Shown: piece after piece, positions 1 through 8,609 of the stretch
How the letters are laid out: each line of letters begins with the position of its first letter
How positions within the stretch are numbered: position 1 is the stretch's first letter
DNA from: Aquimarina macrocephali JAMB N27
GTDB lineage: Bacteria > Bacteroidota > Bacteroidia > Flavobacteriales > Flavobacteriaceae
Direction: 5' to 3'
Assembly: GCF_000520995.1 (NCBI RefSeq)
Contig: NZ_JACA01000048.1
Location: forward strand, 22,342-86,341
DNA length: 64,000 bases
The notes under the pieces: model-generated
Told to the model about the DNA's origin: nothing
Database searches by the model: none
Seen by the model: only the letters and a program-made list of their open reading frames with translations
Translations under genes and position numbers: made by a program

Positions 1-63
1 TACTACTGAGTATTTCATGATTGACAATACTTATTATTTGTGTGAATAGTTTTCTTTACAAAG

Positions 64-858
64 TTAGTTAACTTCATTGTCTAAAGCCATCGAACTTTCT
101 TTTTTATATGGATAGGTTAGTGTTATTGCTGTTCCTTTTCCTTTTTGCGATGTTATTTGTACAGTGGCATCGATTAATTTCCCTCTATTTTGCATATTAC
201 TTAATCCTATACCTCTTTTGGTTGGGCAGTCTATCTGATCAAAACCAACACCGTCATCTTTTGCATGGATTACTAATTTTTCTTTATCATAATGTACATT
301 AACATCCAAATTTGAAGCTTTAGAATGTTTGATAGTATTCGTAAAGAATTCTTGCAATATTCTAAAGATGATGATCTCGGCCTTATCATCTAGCACTTCT
401 ATTTCTTCATTACTGGTGATTGCAGCTTTAATAAACTGCATGCGGTTAAATCGTTCTATTTCTAATGTTATGGCTTCTGTGAGGCTTAAGCTTTTTATAG
501 TATCTGGGTTTATCAATTTTGATAAGGATCTCAGTTCTGTAAGACTTTTGGTTATGGTCTCGGTAACCTCTTCTAATTTCTCGGGATCATCTTGCGCTAT
601 ATTTACTTGTATTTTGGCCAACGTAAGTAGCTGGCCAATATTATCATGTAACTCCCAACTAATGTTGCGCAATGTCTCTTCTCTGATCTCGATCTGGGTC
701 TCTGCAATAGCTCTTTCAAACTTTTTCTCTGCTTCCTTTTGTTGTAACAAGAGACTATTTTTCCTTTTTTGAAAAATAGTAAAAAGAAAAATAATAATTA
801 TTACAAGAATAACTAAGATTATAGTTGCTACTAATATTCCTGTTTCTTGTTGCTCCAT
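64..858 (-). CDS. Sensor histidine kinase, HisKA_3 (NarL-partner) type
   Basis: Membrane-anchored histidine kinase expected to phosphorylate a LuxR/NarL-type response regulator, which is not in the window and may lie off the left edge. One membrane helix covers about residues 8-29, followed by a coiled coil, the HisKA_3 dimerisation segment with phospho-acceptor His (about residue 71, in SWELHDN) and an HATPase domain with DDGVGFD and GIGLSNM. The ATG at 858 gives MEQQETG; a longer form to 879 is possible but less likely. There is no extracellular sensor domain. It overlaps the upstream membrane-protein gene by 28 bases, so translation is probably coupled and the neighbour may supply sensing (inference). 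Kinase assignment is firm; the signal is unknown. Confidence 0.9.
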   Translation of the reverse strand: MEQQETGILVATIILVILVIIIIFLFTIFQKRKNSLLLQQKEAEKKFERAIAETQIEIREETLRNISWELHDNIGQLLTLAKIQVNIAQDDPEKLEEVTETITKSLTELRSLSKLINPDTIKSLSLTEAITLEIERFNRMQFIKAAITSNEEIEVLDDKAEIIIFRILQEFFTNTIKHSKASNLDVNVHYDKEKLVIHAKDDGVGFDQIDCPTKRGIGLSNMQNRGKLIDATVQITSQKGKGTAITLTYPYKKESSMALDNEVN

Positions 859-1496
859 ATAAAACCGATAATAAAACATGAATTCATAACTACTACCAAA
901 ATAAATTTTATAAGGAATAAGTAATTATGCGAATCAGCACTTGCAAAAGAATTGGTAATTATTCTAAAAGGAATTATTCCAATGTAATAAAGGAAGAGCC
1001 CGATACTTATCCAAAATAGTAAATTTTTGTTTACATAAAGAACTTTTTGAGAATTTAATATTTCAATAAAATAAAATATAATACTGACTATTAAAAAGAC
1101 AGATGCTAATATATATGGTGTTGTTTGAGCTTGATTTAGATAATTTTGATAAAAACCATTGATTAGAACTGCTAATAAATAAATAACAAAGAAAGCCATG
1201 ACGGTCTTTTTATATAACTTCTTTTTTAAATGATTTCTATACAGTAAGAAAAAGTATGAAAAAGTTATTATGTTATATATGTTATAAATTATATAATTGT
1301 ATGATATGCCAGAATCTCTTAAATAACCTCCTAGTAGCTCGTTTAATGCTACATATATTAAAATAAAAGCAAAATATTTTAATTGAGTATTTTTATATTT
1401 AAAGAAAAATAATATTGCAACTATTGCAGAAATATACTCTGAATAGAGTGCTATATCCCGTAAGGGTATTATTAAACTTTCATAGTTGTCTGTCAT
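831..1496 (-). CDS. Polytopic membrane protein, paralogue of the gene at 3909-4577
   Basis: A 221-residue, very hydrophobic protein with about seven predicted membrane helices. I do not recognise a characterised family. It aligns end to end with the protein at 3909-4577: both have an N-terminal LRxxAxxSE-like start, a central NYLNQ(A/L)Q segment, LLFWISxGLxxYYxG, PFRI, and a C-terminal MN(S/G)CFI(I/T)GF. It lies between a lipoprotein gene (24 bases upstream) and the sensor kinase (28-base overlap). A plausible role is a membrane sensor or adaptor for the kinase, by context only. The start at 1496 follows the lipoprotein stop closely, as expected in an operon. Confidence 0.8.
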   Translation of the reverse strand: MTDNYESLIIPLRDIALYSEYISAIVAILFFFKYKNTQLKYFAFILIYVALNELLGGYLRDSGISYNYIIYNIYNIITFSYFFLLYRNHLKKKLYKKTVMAFFVIYLLAVLINGFYQNYLNQAQTTPYILASVFLIVSIIFYFIEILNSQKVLYVNKNLLFWISIGLFLYYIGIIPFRIITNSFASADSHNYLFLIKFILVVVMNSCFIIGFIWSNKKQEY

Positions 1497-1519
1497 ATCT
1501 TTTTCTTCTTAATTACTAT

Positions 1520-2224
1520 TTATTGCATTTTTCCTTTAGGAGGAGATGAGTTAATTTCATTAGCAATCGTGCTATTGTCACTAAACATATTTGTACTTAA
1601 GTTAAAATTAAAAAGACTTGCCTTTTGCATAGCGTCACCATTTCCTGATTGACCTCGGGAATCTGTCCCAATTTTTTCTTGTAGAAGTTCAACTTTATAA
1701 TCACTATTAAGGGTGTATCCTAGATGCATTGTTTCTTTTAAGATCGTTGGAGCAATAAAGATGGTTTGTCTATGCGCATATGCGGTATCACCAGCTCGCT
1801 TATAGTCTTTATCGTATGAACCAAAATAAAACCGAAAACCAGAGGGCTTAATCTTAGCTTGTTTAGAAATTCTTTTAATGTAATTTAGGTAATTGTATAG
1901 ACTATCGATGTCATAGAATAAAGATCGGGTAACTTCGAAACTTTTTATGTTTGCATGACTTAGCATTGATTCATTTGTCCATTTTACCCGAGTATCAGAA
2001 TAATTATCATAAAGTTGTTTTGCTTTTTCAAGAGTAATGATGTTTTTAGGTCTTGTGTCATCGATCGTGCCTAATTGCTCTTTTAGTTCTGCTATTTCTT
2101 GTTTTAATTCTTTAATCTGTTTTAAATACTTGTCATTATCGTGTTTCTTGTCACAAGAACTTAAACTCACTAGAAGCAATACGGCTATTGCTACTGTTTT
2201 AGTTAGATTGATTAGTTTGTCCAT
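1520..2224 (-). CDS. Lipoprotein of a local three-member family
   Basis: A 234-residue lipoprotein. The signal peptide ends in a lipobox (VSLSSC, Cys about residue 24). A coiled coil follows (about 33-52), then RPKNIITLEKAKQLYDNY, a segment ending in GFRFYFGSY, then HRQTIFIAPT, and a C-terminal tail IANEINSSPPKG. The same block order and tail occur in the lipoproteins at 2587-3564 and 4567-5295. It is the first gene of a set continuing into the membrane protein and sensor kinase. I do not recognise the domain. A ligand-binding or regulatory role toward the membrane partner is inference. Confidence 0.8.
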   Translation of the reverse strand: MDKLINLTKTVAIAVLLLVSLSSCDKKHDNDKYLKQIKELKQEIAELKEQLGTIDDTRPKNIITLEKAKQLYDNYSDTRVKWTNESMLSHANIKSFEVTRSLFYDIDSLYNYLNYIKRISKQAKIKPSGFRFYFGSYDKDYKRAGDTAYAHRQTIFIAPTILKETMHLGYTLNSDYKVELLQEKIGTDSRGQSGNGDAMQKASLFNFNLSTNMFSDNSTIANEINSSPPKGKMQ

Positions 2225-2450
2225 TTTTTTGGTTTATTAAGATGTTTGTTTAGATTTCGGTCCCTTGCCGAAAATAGATTAGTTAAATCTTTTGATTTGC
2301 ATTAATGTGTTTCCCAGAATTAAAAATACTATTATTCTGTAGTTTTAAAAAAGTAATGGCATGTTTTGTTAAAATAAAAACAAGTTAAACTATTGGTAAT
2401 AAGCCTTTTTGGTGTTGTTGTTTGGGTTTTGGAGTATATGCGAATTTTGA

Positions 2451-2472
2451 AAAAAGGGGGTTTTACCCCTTT
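2451..2472. repeat. G-tract/C-tract intergenic hairpin
   Basis: A-run, five G, TTTTA, four C, T-run: a short inverted repeat in the gap between two lipoprotein genes. Similar G/C-tract hairpins lie in gene-free stretches at 13559-13575 and 21521-21538, with a weaker one at 28175-28194. The rest of the 362-base gap contains the terminator at 2509-2552 and no recognisable gene. Confidence 0.5.
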
Positions 2473-2508
2473 CTAAAAAAGGGATTCGACTGTTGTACAT
2501 TTATAAAG

Positions 2509-2552
2509 AAAAAGGGATTAAACCATTTTAATATAATAGTTAATCCCTTTTT
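2509..2552 (-). terminator. Terminator of the gene at 2587-3564
   Basis: Inverted repeat AAAAAGGGATTAA (2509-2521) with TTAATCCCTTTTT (2540-2552). On the minus strand it ends in a T-run, 35 bases beyond the stop codon at 2587. Confidence 0.7.
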
Positions 2553-2586
2553 AAGATTGTTAAATAATCTATCTGTAGATAAATAT

Positions 2587-3564
2587 TTATTGATTATTTT
2601 CAAACCCTCTTGGAGGAGATCCATTTAATTCATTTGCCAGAGATGATGATGCTATGTTACTAGATTTGGCTACAATTTTACTTAAGATATTTTGATTAAA
2701 ATCTAAAGAAACCATATCATTACCGTTAAAAGTATAGGATATAGTAGTGTTGTTTTTGGTTTTTGAAACAATAGTTGGTGCAAAAAACAAAGTTTGATGG
2801 TTTGCATATTCGCCTAATGATGCGCTATTATCATATACTCCAAAAACTAGATTAACTCCATTAAGATTTACACCTTTGTTATTTGCTTGTTGTTTAATAT
2901 AGCTTAAATAATTTTCAAATATACCTTGTTTATAAAAACAGACACGAGTATCTTTTTCTACGATATGTTCTATAGGAGCAACTTTTTTATCATAATAATT
3001 GTTATACATTACTATTGCATCTTTACTTGATATGTAACCGCCATTGCTTAATATTAAACTTTGCACTTTGTTATCAGAACCGATACTAGAACTGTAATCG
3101 TCAAAAGGATTTTCATACAAGAACTTAACTTTATCATTTTCAATAGTAAATGCTTTGTTTGTTTTTGTTTTAGCGTCGATACTCATAGGAGCTAAAAAAA
3201 GTGTTCGCTTGCCTTCGTTATCAGCTCCAAAAATAAAGCTATAATTAGTAATTTCTATACCTTTTTGATTAGCAATAGTTTTTGTTTTTTGCAGGTAATT
3301 CTCAAGAGTTTGTAAATCAAACCAAACTGCACGATTTTCTTCTTGAGTGGATTTTGCTTCAAATGGTGCTATTCGTGTAGTATAAAAATTATTATATTCA
3401 TTAATAGCTTTGCTGATTGGGATAATTTTCTCAGGAGTTTCAATAATTGCTCCTTTTTCTTCTTTCGTAGTTTGAGTATTTGTGCTATCTTTTTCGCAGC
3501 TCACAATTCCGATTGAGAGTACCACAACTGCCATGGCTAGTTTTAAAAATGACTTTGTTTTCAT
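2587..3564 (-). CDS. Lipoprotein with two tandem copies of the local family domain
   Basis: A 325-residue lipoprotein (signal peptide to IGIVSC, Cys about 23). It carries the domain seen once in its neighbours twice: copy 1 begins near ISKAINEYNNFYTTRIAP, copy 2 near ISSKDAIVMYNNYYDKKVAP. Each copy continues with a LENYL/FENYL helix, an FxFGAD or LVFGVYD strand and a (T/Q)TLF(L/F)AP strand. The C-terminal tail LANELNGSPPRG matches the tails of both neighbours. It stands alone between the two lipoprotein/membrane-protein pairs with its own terminator. Function is unknown. The doubled domain suggests duplication and fusion within this locus. Confidence 0.8.
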   Translation of the reverse strand: MKTKSFLKLAMAVVVLSIGIVSCEKDSTNTQTTKEEKGAIIETPEKIIPISKAINEYNNFYTTRIAPFEAKSTQEENRAVWFDLQTLENYLQKTKTIANQKGIEITNYSFIFGADNEGKRTLFLAPMSIDAKTKTNKAFTIENDKVKFLYENPFDDYSSSIGSDNKVQSLILSNGGYISSKDAIVMYNNYYDKKVAPIEHIVEKDTRVCFYKQGIFENYLSYIKQQANNKGVNLNGVNLVFGVYDNSASLGEYANHQTLFFAPTIVSKTKNNTTISYTFNGNDMVSLDFNQNILSKIVAKSSNIASSSLANELNGSPPRGFENNQ

Positions 3565-3908
3565 GTGAAATATATTTATTGGTTAAAAAAATGGCTAAAG
3601 AAAGTATTTCGGATTATTTTCTTTAGTTTGTGTTTATGTAAGTGTCTTAACTCATGAAAATGTTACTAGAAATTTTCATCACGAAGTTCTAATGCATAAA
3701 TTGGTTTAAATTATTATTGTAGAATTGTTTTTTTTAAGTGTAGATGATAATATAAATATTGTAAGTAGAGGTCAATAAAGAAGCCCTTGAAAATCTCAAA
3801 GACCTTGTGAGGATTAATTATAAAATTGGGGGAATGATCTTCTATAGAAATTTATTCACGTTATTTACAATTATAGTTACCTCATTAGTTAACTTTTATC
3901 AAAAACAT

Positions 3909-4577
3909 CTATCGGAAGACTGTTTTTTTATGGATTAAAAACCCGGTTATAAAACAGCCATTCATAATAATAGTAAAAATACTATTTAGGATAAACAACG
4001 TTGAGAAATCATTGTGATTAGCATAATAATCCCTTACAATACGAAAAGGCATTTTTCCTACATAATAAATCAATAATCCGACACTAATCCAGAACAAGAG
4101 ATCTTTAGTGCTTTCCTGGATTTGTTCTGATTTTAGTAACTCTGCAAAATAAAAAATAATAGAAGTCATTAATAGAAATGCGCCTAGGAGAAACGGTATA
4201 CTTTGTAATTGATTTAGATAATTTTCATAGGACCCACTTATAAAAAGAGTGATTATATAAAGTATCGTAAAATACATGATAAAGCGTTTACTCGTTTTTT
4301 CTTTGGTATACTGGTGGTATATAAAAAATAGAAATAAGAAAGTAATAGAGGTAGATATGTTATACAGTATTAGGTTGTTAGAATTAGGAAACCAATGTCT
4401 TGTATTATAACCAATAATATCATTGATAAAGATATAAATAAGAAAAATAGAAAACCATTTTAACAGACCTTTTGCCTTATAGCTAAACAAAAAAAATAGC
4501 CCAATAAGTGCAGCAATACACTCGCTACCAAAAGCAACTTTTCTCAATACTATTAGAAGCTCTATTTTATTGTCCAT
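3909..4577 (-). CDS. Polytopic membrane protein, second module copy
   Basis: A 222-residue protein with about seven membrane helices, paralogous along its full length to the protein at 831-1496 (shared NYLNQLQ, LLFWISVGLLIYYVGKMPFRI, MNGCFITGF). Its start overlaps the end of the lipoprotein gene at 4567-5295 by 11 bases, so the lipoprotein/membrane-protein pairing is conserved in both copies. Unlike the first copy it has no kinase gene downstream. Its 3' side is a 344-base gap (3565-3908) in which I see no gene or clear terminator. Function unknown. Confidence 0.8.
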   Translation of the reverse strand: MDNKIELLIVLRKVAFGSECIAALIGLFFLFSYKAKGLLKWFSIFLIYIFINDIIGYNTRHWFPNSNNLILYNISTSITFLFLFFIYHQYTKEKTSKRFIMYFTILYIITLFISGSYENYLNQLQSIPFLLGAFLLMTSIIFYFAELLKSEQIQESTKDLLFWISVGLLIYYVGKMPFRIVRDYYANHNDFSTLFILNSIFTIIMNGCFITGFLIHKKTVFR

Positions 4578-5295
4578 ATTCTGGAGGGGTTGCTCCTAGC
4601 TCGTTGGCAATAAGACTAAATTTATCATCGTTATTTATTTTCCCTAAAAAGGATACATCATCTGTCTTACCACGACTTCGTCTTAAATGACTAAATCCGT
4701 TATTTTTATCTAACAATTTTACTTTACCTTCATTGTTAAGTGTATATCCTATTTGTAAAATACGATTGTGATATTTTTTTTCTAGAGTAGGAGCAATGAA
4801 GATAGTTTGATGCCTTGCGTTTATGTCACTTCCGGTAGAGGAAACATATGTATTGGGATATAATGCGAAGTAGAAACGTAGTCCAGTTGTTGTTACGCCT
4901 GCTCTTTGTGATAACTCATCGACATATGATAAATAACTGCGTAATTCAGAAATTTCATAAAACATGGATCTTGTGGGTTTAAAAGAGCCGTCGTTTGAAT
5001 TGGAATTAACAACTTCGCTAATTAAATCGGCTCTATCATCATAGGCCTTATATATTCTTTGTGCTTGTGCAAAGCTGATAATATTTTTTGGCCTACGTTG
5101 ATGAGATTTTTCTTGACCTAGTTTTCCTTCTAAATCTTTAATTTTCGTTTCTAAGGTTTCGATTTTTCTTATATATTCTTCTTCCTCAAGAACTTCTATA
5201 GTTGAGTCCTGTTGGCAGGAATGTAAAAAGAATAAGCTAGTAGTTAATGTTAGGAATAGGGCATACCATTTACTGCTGTACATTGGATTTTTCAT
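4567..5295 (-). CDS. Lipoprotein of the local family, second module copy
   Basis: A 242-residue lipoprotein with a signal peptide to FFLHSC (Cys about 27), then an acidic coiled coil (about 38-62), then the family blocks RRPKNIISFAQAQRIYKAYDD, GLRFYFALY and RHQTIFIAPT and the tail IANELGATPPEYGQ. It is closest to the protein at 1520-2224 and, like it, precedes a polytopic membrane protein, here with an 11-base overlap. The start could be residue 1 or the Met at residue 5. Function not recognised. Confidence 0.8.
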   Translation of the reverse strand: MKNPMYSSKWYALFLTLTTSLFFLHSCQQDSTIEVLEEEEYIRKIETLETKIKDLEGKLGQEKSHQRRPKNIISFAQAQRIYKAYDDRADLISEVVNSNSNDGSFKPTRSMFYEISELRSYLSYVDELSQRAGVTTTGLRFYFALYPNTYVSSTGSDINARHQTIFIAPTLEKKYHNRILQIGYTLNNEGKVKLLDKNNGFSHLRRSRGKTDDVSFLGKINNDDKFSLIANELGATPPEYGQ

Positions 5296-5542
5296 GACGA
5301 TTACTTTTGGTTAACATATTATTATTTTCCAATGTAAGAGTCTTCGTGTTAGGTTTTAAGAATACTCATGATATTGAAAGTCTATTTTGGATAATGTGTT
5401 GATATATAGAGGTGTATCTAAAATAGATTTTCAAAAATACAACTTATTATGATCTGAGTATGAGATTATTTCTTGTAATGTGTAGAAAAATAAGTTACTC
5501 CGTTTATCGAGGAGAGAAAAACACCTTATTTTGGCTTTATTC

Positions 5543-6004
5543 TTACAACACAAGCTCCATTTTGATATTACTTCGCTGATAGGGAGGTTGATCCTCTAGA
5601 GGAATTTCTTGAAAACCATATTTACTATAAATGTAGATTGCATTTTCTAAAATTCTATTAGAGTATAAAAGTAATTTTTCCCAACCTTGAGTTGTAGAAA
5701 ATTCAATACAAAATTCTAGTAATTGCTGTCCGATTTTTTGACCTTGAAATTTTGGAGAAACAGCCATTTTTCCTAATTCATAAATACCTTCTTCGACTTG
5801 GATTAATGAAAAAGTACCGGCTATGGTATTGTCTGTTTTTGCAAAAAAAATGAAGCCACCTTGGTTGATAATAGTGTGCTCACATTGTTCTAATAGATCA
5901 GCATCATGCGGTTCTACTACAAAATATTTTTCTAGCCATTCTATATTAAGAGCTGCGAAGTCTTTTGCATATTTTGGGTCAAAAGGAATGATAGAAGTGT
6001 TCAT
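5543..6004 (-). CDS. GNAT family N-acetyltransferase
   Basis: A 153-residue single-domain GNAT protein. It shows the acetyl-CoA binding segment (ELGKMAVSPKFQGQKIGQQLL, an R/QxxGxG/A-type loop) and the C-terminal YSKYGF motif typical of the fold. The acceptor substrate cannot be told. It is the last gene of a probable MarR-GNAT-GNAT transcription unit, 52 bases after the preceding GNAT gene. Assignment to the superfamily is firm. Confidence 0.88.
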   Translation of the reverse strand: MNTSIIPFDPKYAKDFAALNIEWLEKYFVVEPHDADLLEQCEHTIINQGGFIFFAKTDNTIAGTFSLIQVEEGIYELGKMAVSPKFQGQKIGQQLLEFCIEFSTTQGWEKLLLYSNRILENAIYIYSKYGFQEIPLEDQPPYQRSNIKMELVL

Positions 6005-6056
6005 AGCGATATTAAAACTTTAAAATTTGTGATTAGCCTTACGATTTGAATATCAA

Positions 6057-6593
6057 TCAATGTGTAAGATCATTATTGTATTTTGGATTAAACCAGGCCA
6101 TATGAATAGGAGTCTCTATACTATGATCAAGATTCTTAATTTTTTGATTGTGTTTTCCTTCATTTATAAATCCTAGTTTTTCATAAAATTGAACGGTATT
6201 TGTATTGTTCTCTCGAACGAATAATTCAACGCGAAGGATATGAGGATATGATGTTTTGATTTTGGTTAAAAAACTGGTGAAAAGCAATTTTCCGAGACCT
6301 TGTCCCTGAAATTCTGGGTTAACAACAATGGTAAGATCTGTTAATATATGCCTGAATGCAGAAATAGGTATGCGATATGCATGGATTTCTGCGATGATCT
6401 GATGTTCATGTTTTGGATGAGGAATTGCTAATATCAAACCATCAGATATACTTTTATGTACAAAGTCTTGTATGTAGTCTATAGTGATTTCGTTTGATAC
6501 TCGTATAATCCCACCAGGTTGTTCACCAATCTTTTTATAAAGCTGATGAATATTTTGAATATCTGATATCTGTACTGCTCTTACTATATGCAT
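6057..6593 (-). CDS. GNAT family N-acetyltransferase
   Basis: A 178-residue GNAT protein with the acetyl-CoA loop around VNPEFQGQGLGKLL and a QFYEKLGF motif near the C-terminus. Its ATG overlaps the stop of the upstream MarR gene (TAATG at 6593), so the two are translationally coupled and it is a likely MarR target. The substrate is unknown. Confidence 0.88.
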   Translation of the reverse strand: MHIVRAVQISDIQNIHQLYKKIGEQPGGIIRVSNEITIDYIQDFVHKSISDGLILAIPHPKHEHQIIAEIHAYRIPISAFRHILTDLTIVVNPEFQGQGLGKLLFTSFLTKIKTSYPHILRVELFVRENNTNTVQFYEKLGFINEGKHNQKIKNLDHSIETPIHMAWFNPKYNNDLTH

Positions 6594-7081
6594 TATGGGG
6601 TGTACTTTTCTAGTATTTGTTGATGCAATGGTTTTTCTCTTAGTTTGCTTTCGAAATGAGTAACATGATCTGCAAGATTTGTAGATGAGAAGGTTGTTAG
6701 TGCTGTTACTTGCTGGTCAATTACTCTCCATAGCGGAATCATAATTTGATGTGTTTCGTTACCTATTTTTGTTAATTGAAATAACTTTTTTCTTTTATCA
6801 GATGCATCGATTTTATACTCGACTAAGCCTTTTTCCATTAGTTTTTTTAATGCTTGAGTGATTGCAGGTTGAGTGTAATGTAGTTTTTCCTGTATATCAG
6901 TTGTCGTAGTATGACCTTGATCTATTATGATTTTAAAAATTGGAAATAAATATGGGTCAAAGTCAATATTACAAGAAGTATATACAATTTGAATTTCTTT
7001 CATCACAAATTCACTTAGGCGTTTTAACCTGGATCCTAAACCTAGTTCTGCGTATTCTTGTAATTTATCTTGCATAAGCAT
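6593..7081 (-). CDS. MarR family transcriptional regulator
   Basis: A 162-residue winged-helix regulator. The DNA-binding region is about residues 50-110: TTTDIQEKLHYTQPAITQALKKLMEKGLVEY, with the wing DASDKRKKLFQLT. Translation may start at 7081 or at the Met two codons later (7075). A perfect 12-base palindrome just upstream (7086-7097) is a likely autoregulatory operator. It heads a unit with two acetyltransferases; such regulators often respond to small aromatic or toxic compounds, but the ligand here is unknown. Confidence 0.88.
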   Translation of the reverse strand: MLMQDKLQEYAELGLGSRLKRLSEFVMKEIQIVYTSCNIDFDPYLFPIFKIIIDQGHTTTTDIQEKLHYTQPAITQALKKLMEKGLVEYKIDASDKRKKLFQLTKIGNETHQIMIPLWRVIDQQVTALTTFSSTNLADHVTHFESKLREKPLHQQILEKYTP

Positions 7082-7085
7082 TTAT

Positions 7086-7106
7086 ATAAGTACTTATGCA
7101 AATGTA
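7086..7106 (-). promoter_or_regulatory. Promoter -7 box and palindromic operator of the MarR unit
   Basis: On the minus strand TACATTTG (7106-7099) fits the Bacteroidetes -7 consensus TAnnTTTG. It is followed directly by the perfect palindrome ATAAGTACTTAT (7097-7086). An operator at the transcription start would allow repression by the MarR protein it precedes. No clear -33 TTG is seen at the right distance. Confidence 0.55.
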
Positions 7107-7188
7107 TGAAATGTTTTTGAATTATTTGAATAGAAGGAGGAAGACCTTTAAGAATCTAAAAAAACCTACATTTTTTTATAATTCTATT

Positions 7189-7785
7189 TTAACTTTTAAA
7201 CATTTCATCAGATGGTAATGGAGATTCGGGGGTGTCTAATTTTTTAGTAGTATTATATCCATTTTTATCTACAGTTAATAACCAATAATCTTTAAAAACA
7301 GATCTATAACAAATCTCAATTGTTATCTTTTCTCGATGATTATACAGCCAACGTGCCAAGTTTGGATCATGTATAAGTCGTAACCAATAATAATTTTCAT
7401 TTGCAGATAAAACAGTATTGTAAATGGTTTTATTAGAAATAGATGTGCTAATAGAATCCGGAACGTTTACTTTATCAAATAAATCTGCCCAACTACGGAT
7501 GTAGACACTATCATAAGTAACTCGAACTCCTTCAACAAGAGCGGGACCAGTACCTTTATTATGTATTTTAATCTTTAAAGATTCTAATTTTTTATCGATC
7601 CAATTGAGATCCGTCTCGATTGATAGTCTTGGCCATGCATTAGCTTTGGTTTGCTCTAGTAGAATTTCTGTTTGATCGCTCATAATACTAGCTTGCTTCA
7701 TATACACAAAAAGAGCAGAAAAACTTGCAATAAGTACTCCAATAGCTATAATTAAATTAGGATCTATCTTTTTTTTCATTTTCAT
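7189..7785 (-). CDS. Membrane-anchored protein of unknown function
   Basis: A 198-residue protein with one N-terminal membrane helix (about 10-28, after a lysine-rich start) and a soluble domain rich in strands, including a segment IKIHNKGTGPALVEGVRV typical of beta-sandwich envelope proteins. I do not recognise a specific family. It lies alone between the MarR unit and an unrelated small gene, and no regulatory signal is obvious. Confidence 0.7.
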   Translation of the reverse strand: MKMKKKIDPNLIIAIGVLIASFSALFVYMKQASIMSDQTEILLEQTKANAWPRLSIETDLNWIDKKLESLKIKIHNKGTGPALVEGVRVTYDSVYIRSWADLFDKVNVPDSISTSISNKTIYNTVLSANENYYWLRLIHDPNLARWLYNHREKITIEICYRSVFKDYWLLTVDKNGYNTTKKLDTPESPLPSDEMFKS

Positions 7786-7891
7786 TAGGGTTTATTGCAT
7801 ACTTGGAGCAATATAAGAAATCCACATTACTTCTTTAATCCCTGTGTGTATACATTTGTCTTTGAGGAAAGCTAAACGGTGTAGTATGGTT

Positions 7892-8287
7892 TCAATACTT
7901 AGAGAAATTGATGATTTGTTCAGAATACTCACCTAATAAAAGTCCGATAGAATTTAATGACCCTTCAAGTTCATTAAGATCTAGGTTTGCTATTTGTAGT
8001 GTATCCCTAAAAATTACTTTATCACCGGTTTCGTCTAGTACAAAAGCTCCATGTATGATATCTCTATTTTTTTGTAATAAACTACGGTAAACGACTTCAT
8101 TTTTATTTTTGATAGTGCAGATGTGTTGTTCCATTATTAAAATGGGTGGTGCAACTCCAAGAATCATATTTTTAATTCCTTCGGTTTCTTTGCTGATCAT
8201 AATAATACCTTCCCTATTGTTTTCATGGATAATATCATATTTAAGCTGTAGTAAATACTTTTTTACTACCTGATAATGATCTTGCAT
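7892..8287 (-). CDS. Small protein, possible YbjN/Tir-chaperone-like fold
   Basis: A 131-residue soluble protein. The pattern (N-terminal helix HYQVVKKYLLQLKYDI, strands in the middle, FVLDETGDKVIFRDTLQI, then the helical ELEGSLNSIGLLLGEYSEQI) resembles the YbjN/CesT chaperone fold that flavobacterial genomes often label chaperone Tir. That comparison is from memory of pattern only. No secretion genes are adjacent. Fold assignment is tentative. Confidence 0.6.
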   Translation of the reverse strand: MQDHYQVVKKYLLQLKYDIIHENNREGIIMISKETEGIKNMILGVAPPILIMEQHICTIKNKNEVVYRSLLQKNRDIIHGAFVLDETGDKVIFRDTLQIANLDLNELEGSLNSIGLLLGEYSEQIINFSKY

Positions 8288-8609
8288 TAGATGATTTTTT
8301 GATAAATGAATAATTATGTGTGACTGATTTTCTTTAGTATATCAATATTACAAAAAGTCGCACAACTTTTCTGCAATATCTTTGGCTAAATTAACTAGAT
8401 AAAATATAAGAGTGATTATGGGTATGAATGATTTAAGTTAATAATTAGATGTTGTGCTAAGATTTTTAGTATAATCCTCATTGTTTCTTAGGAAAAGAAT
8501 AAAATAGTGAAGTATTTCTACTAAAATTAGCTTTTTAATAGAATATTAGCTAATATTGTTAGTGTAAATGTACAACTATTTTTTATAATTGCAAATAAAA
8601 TTAGCAAAA

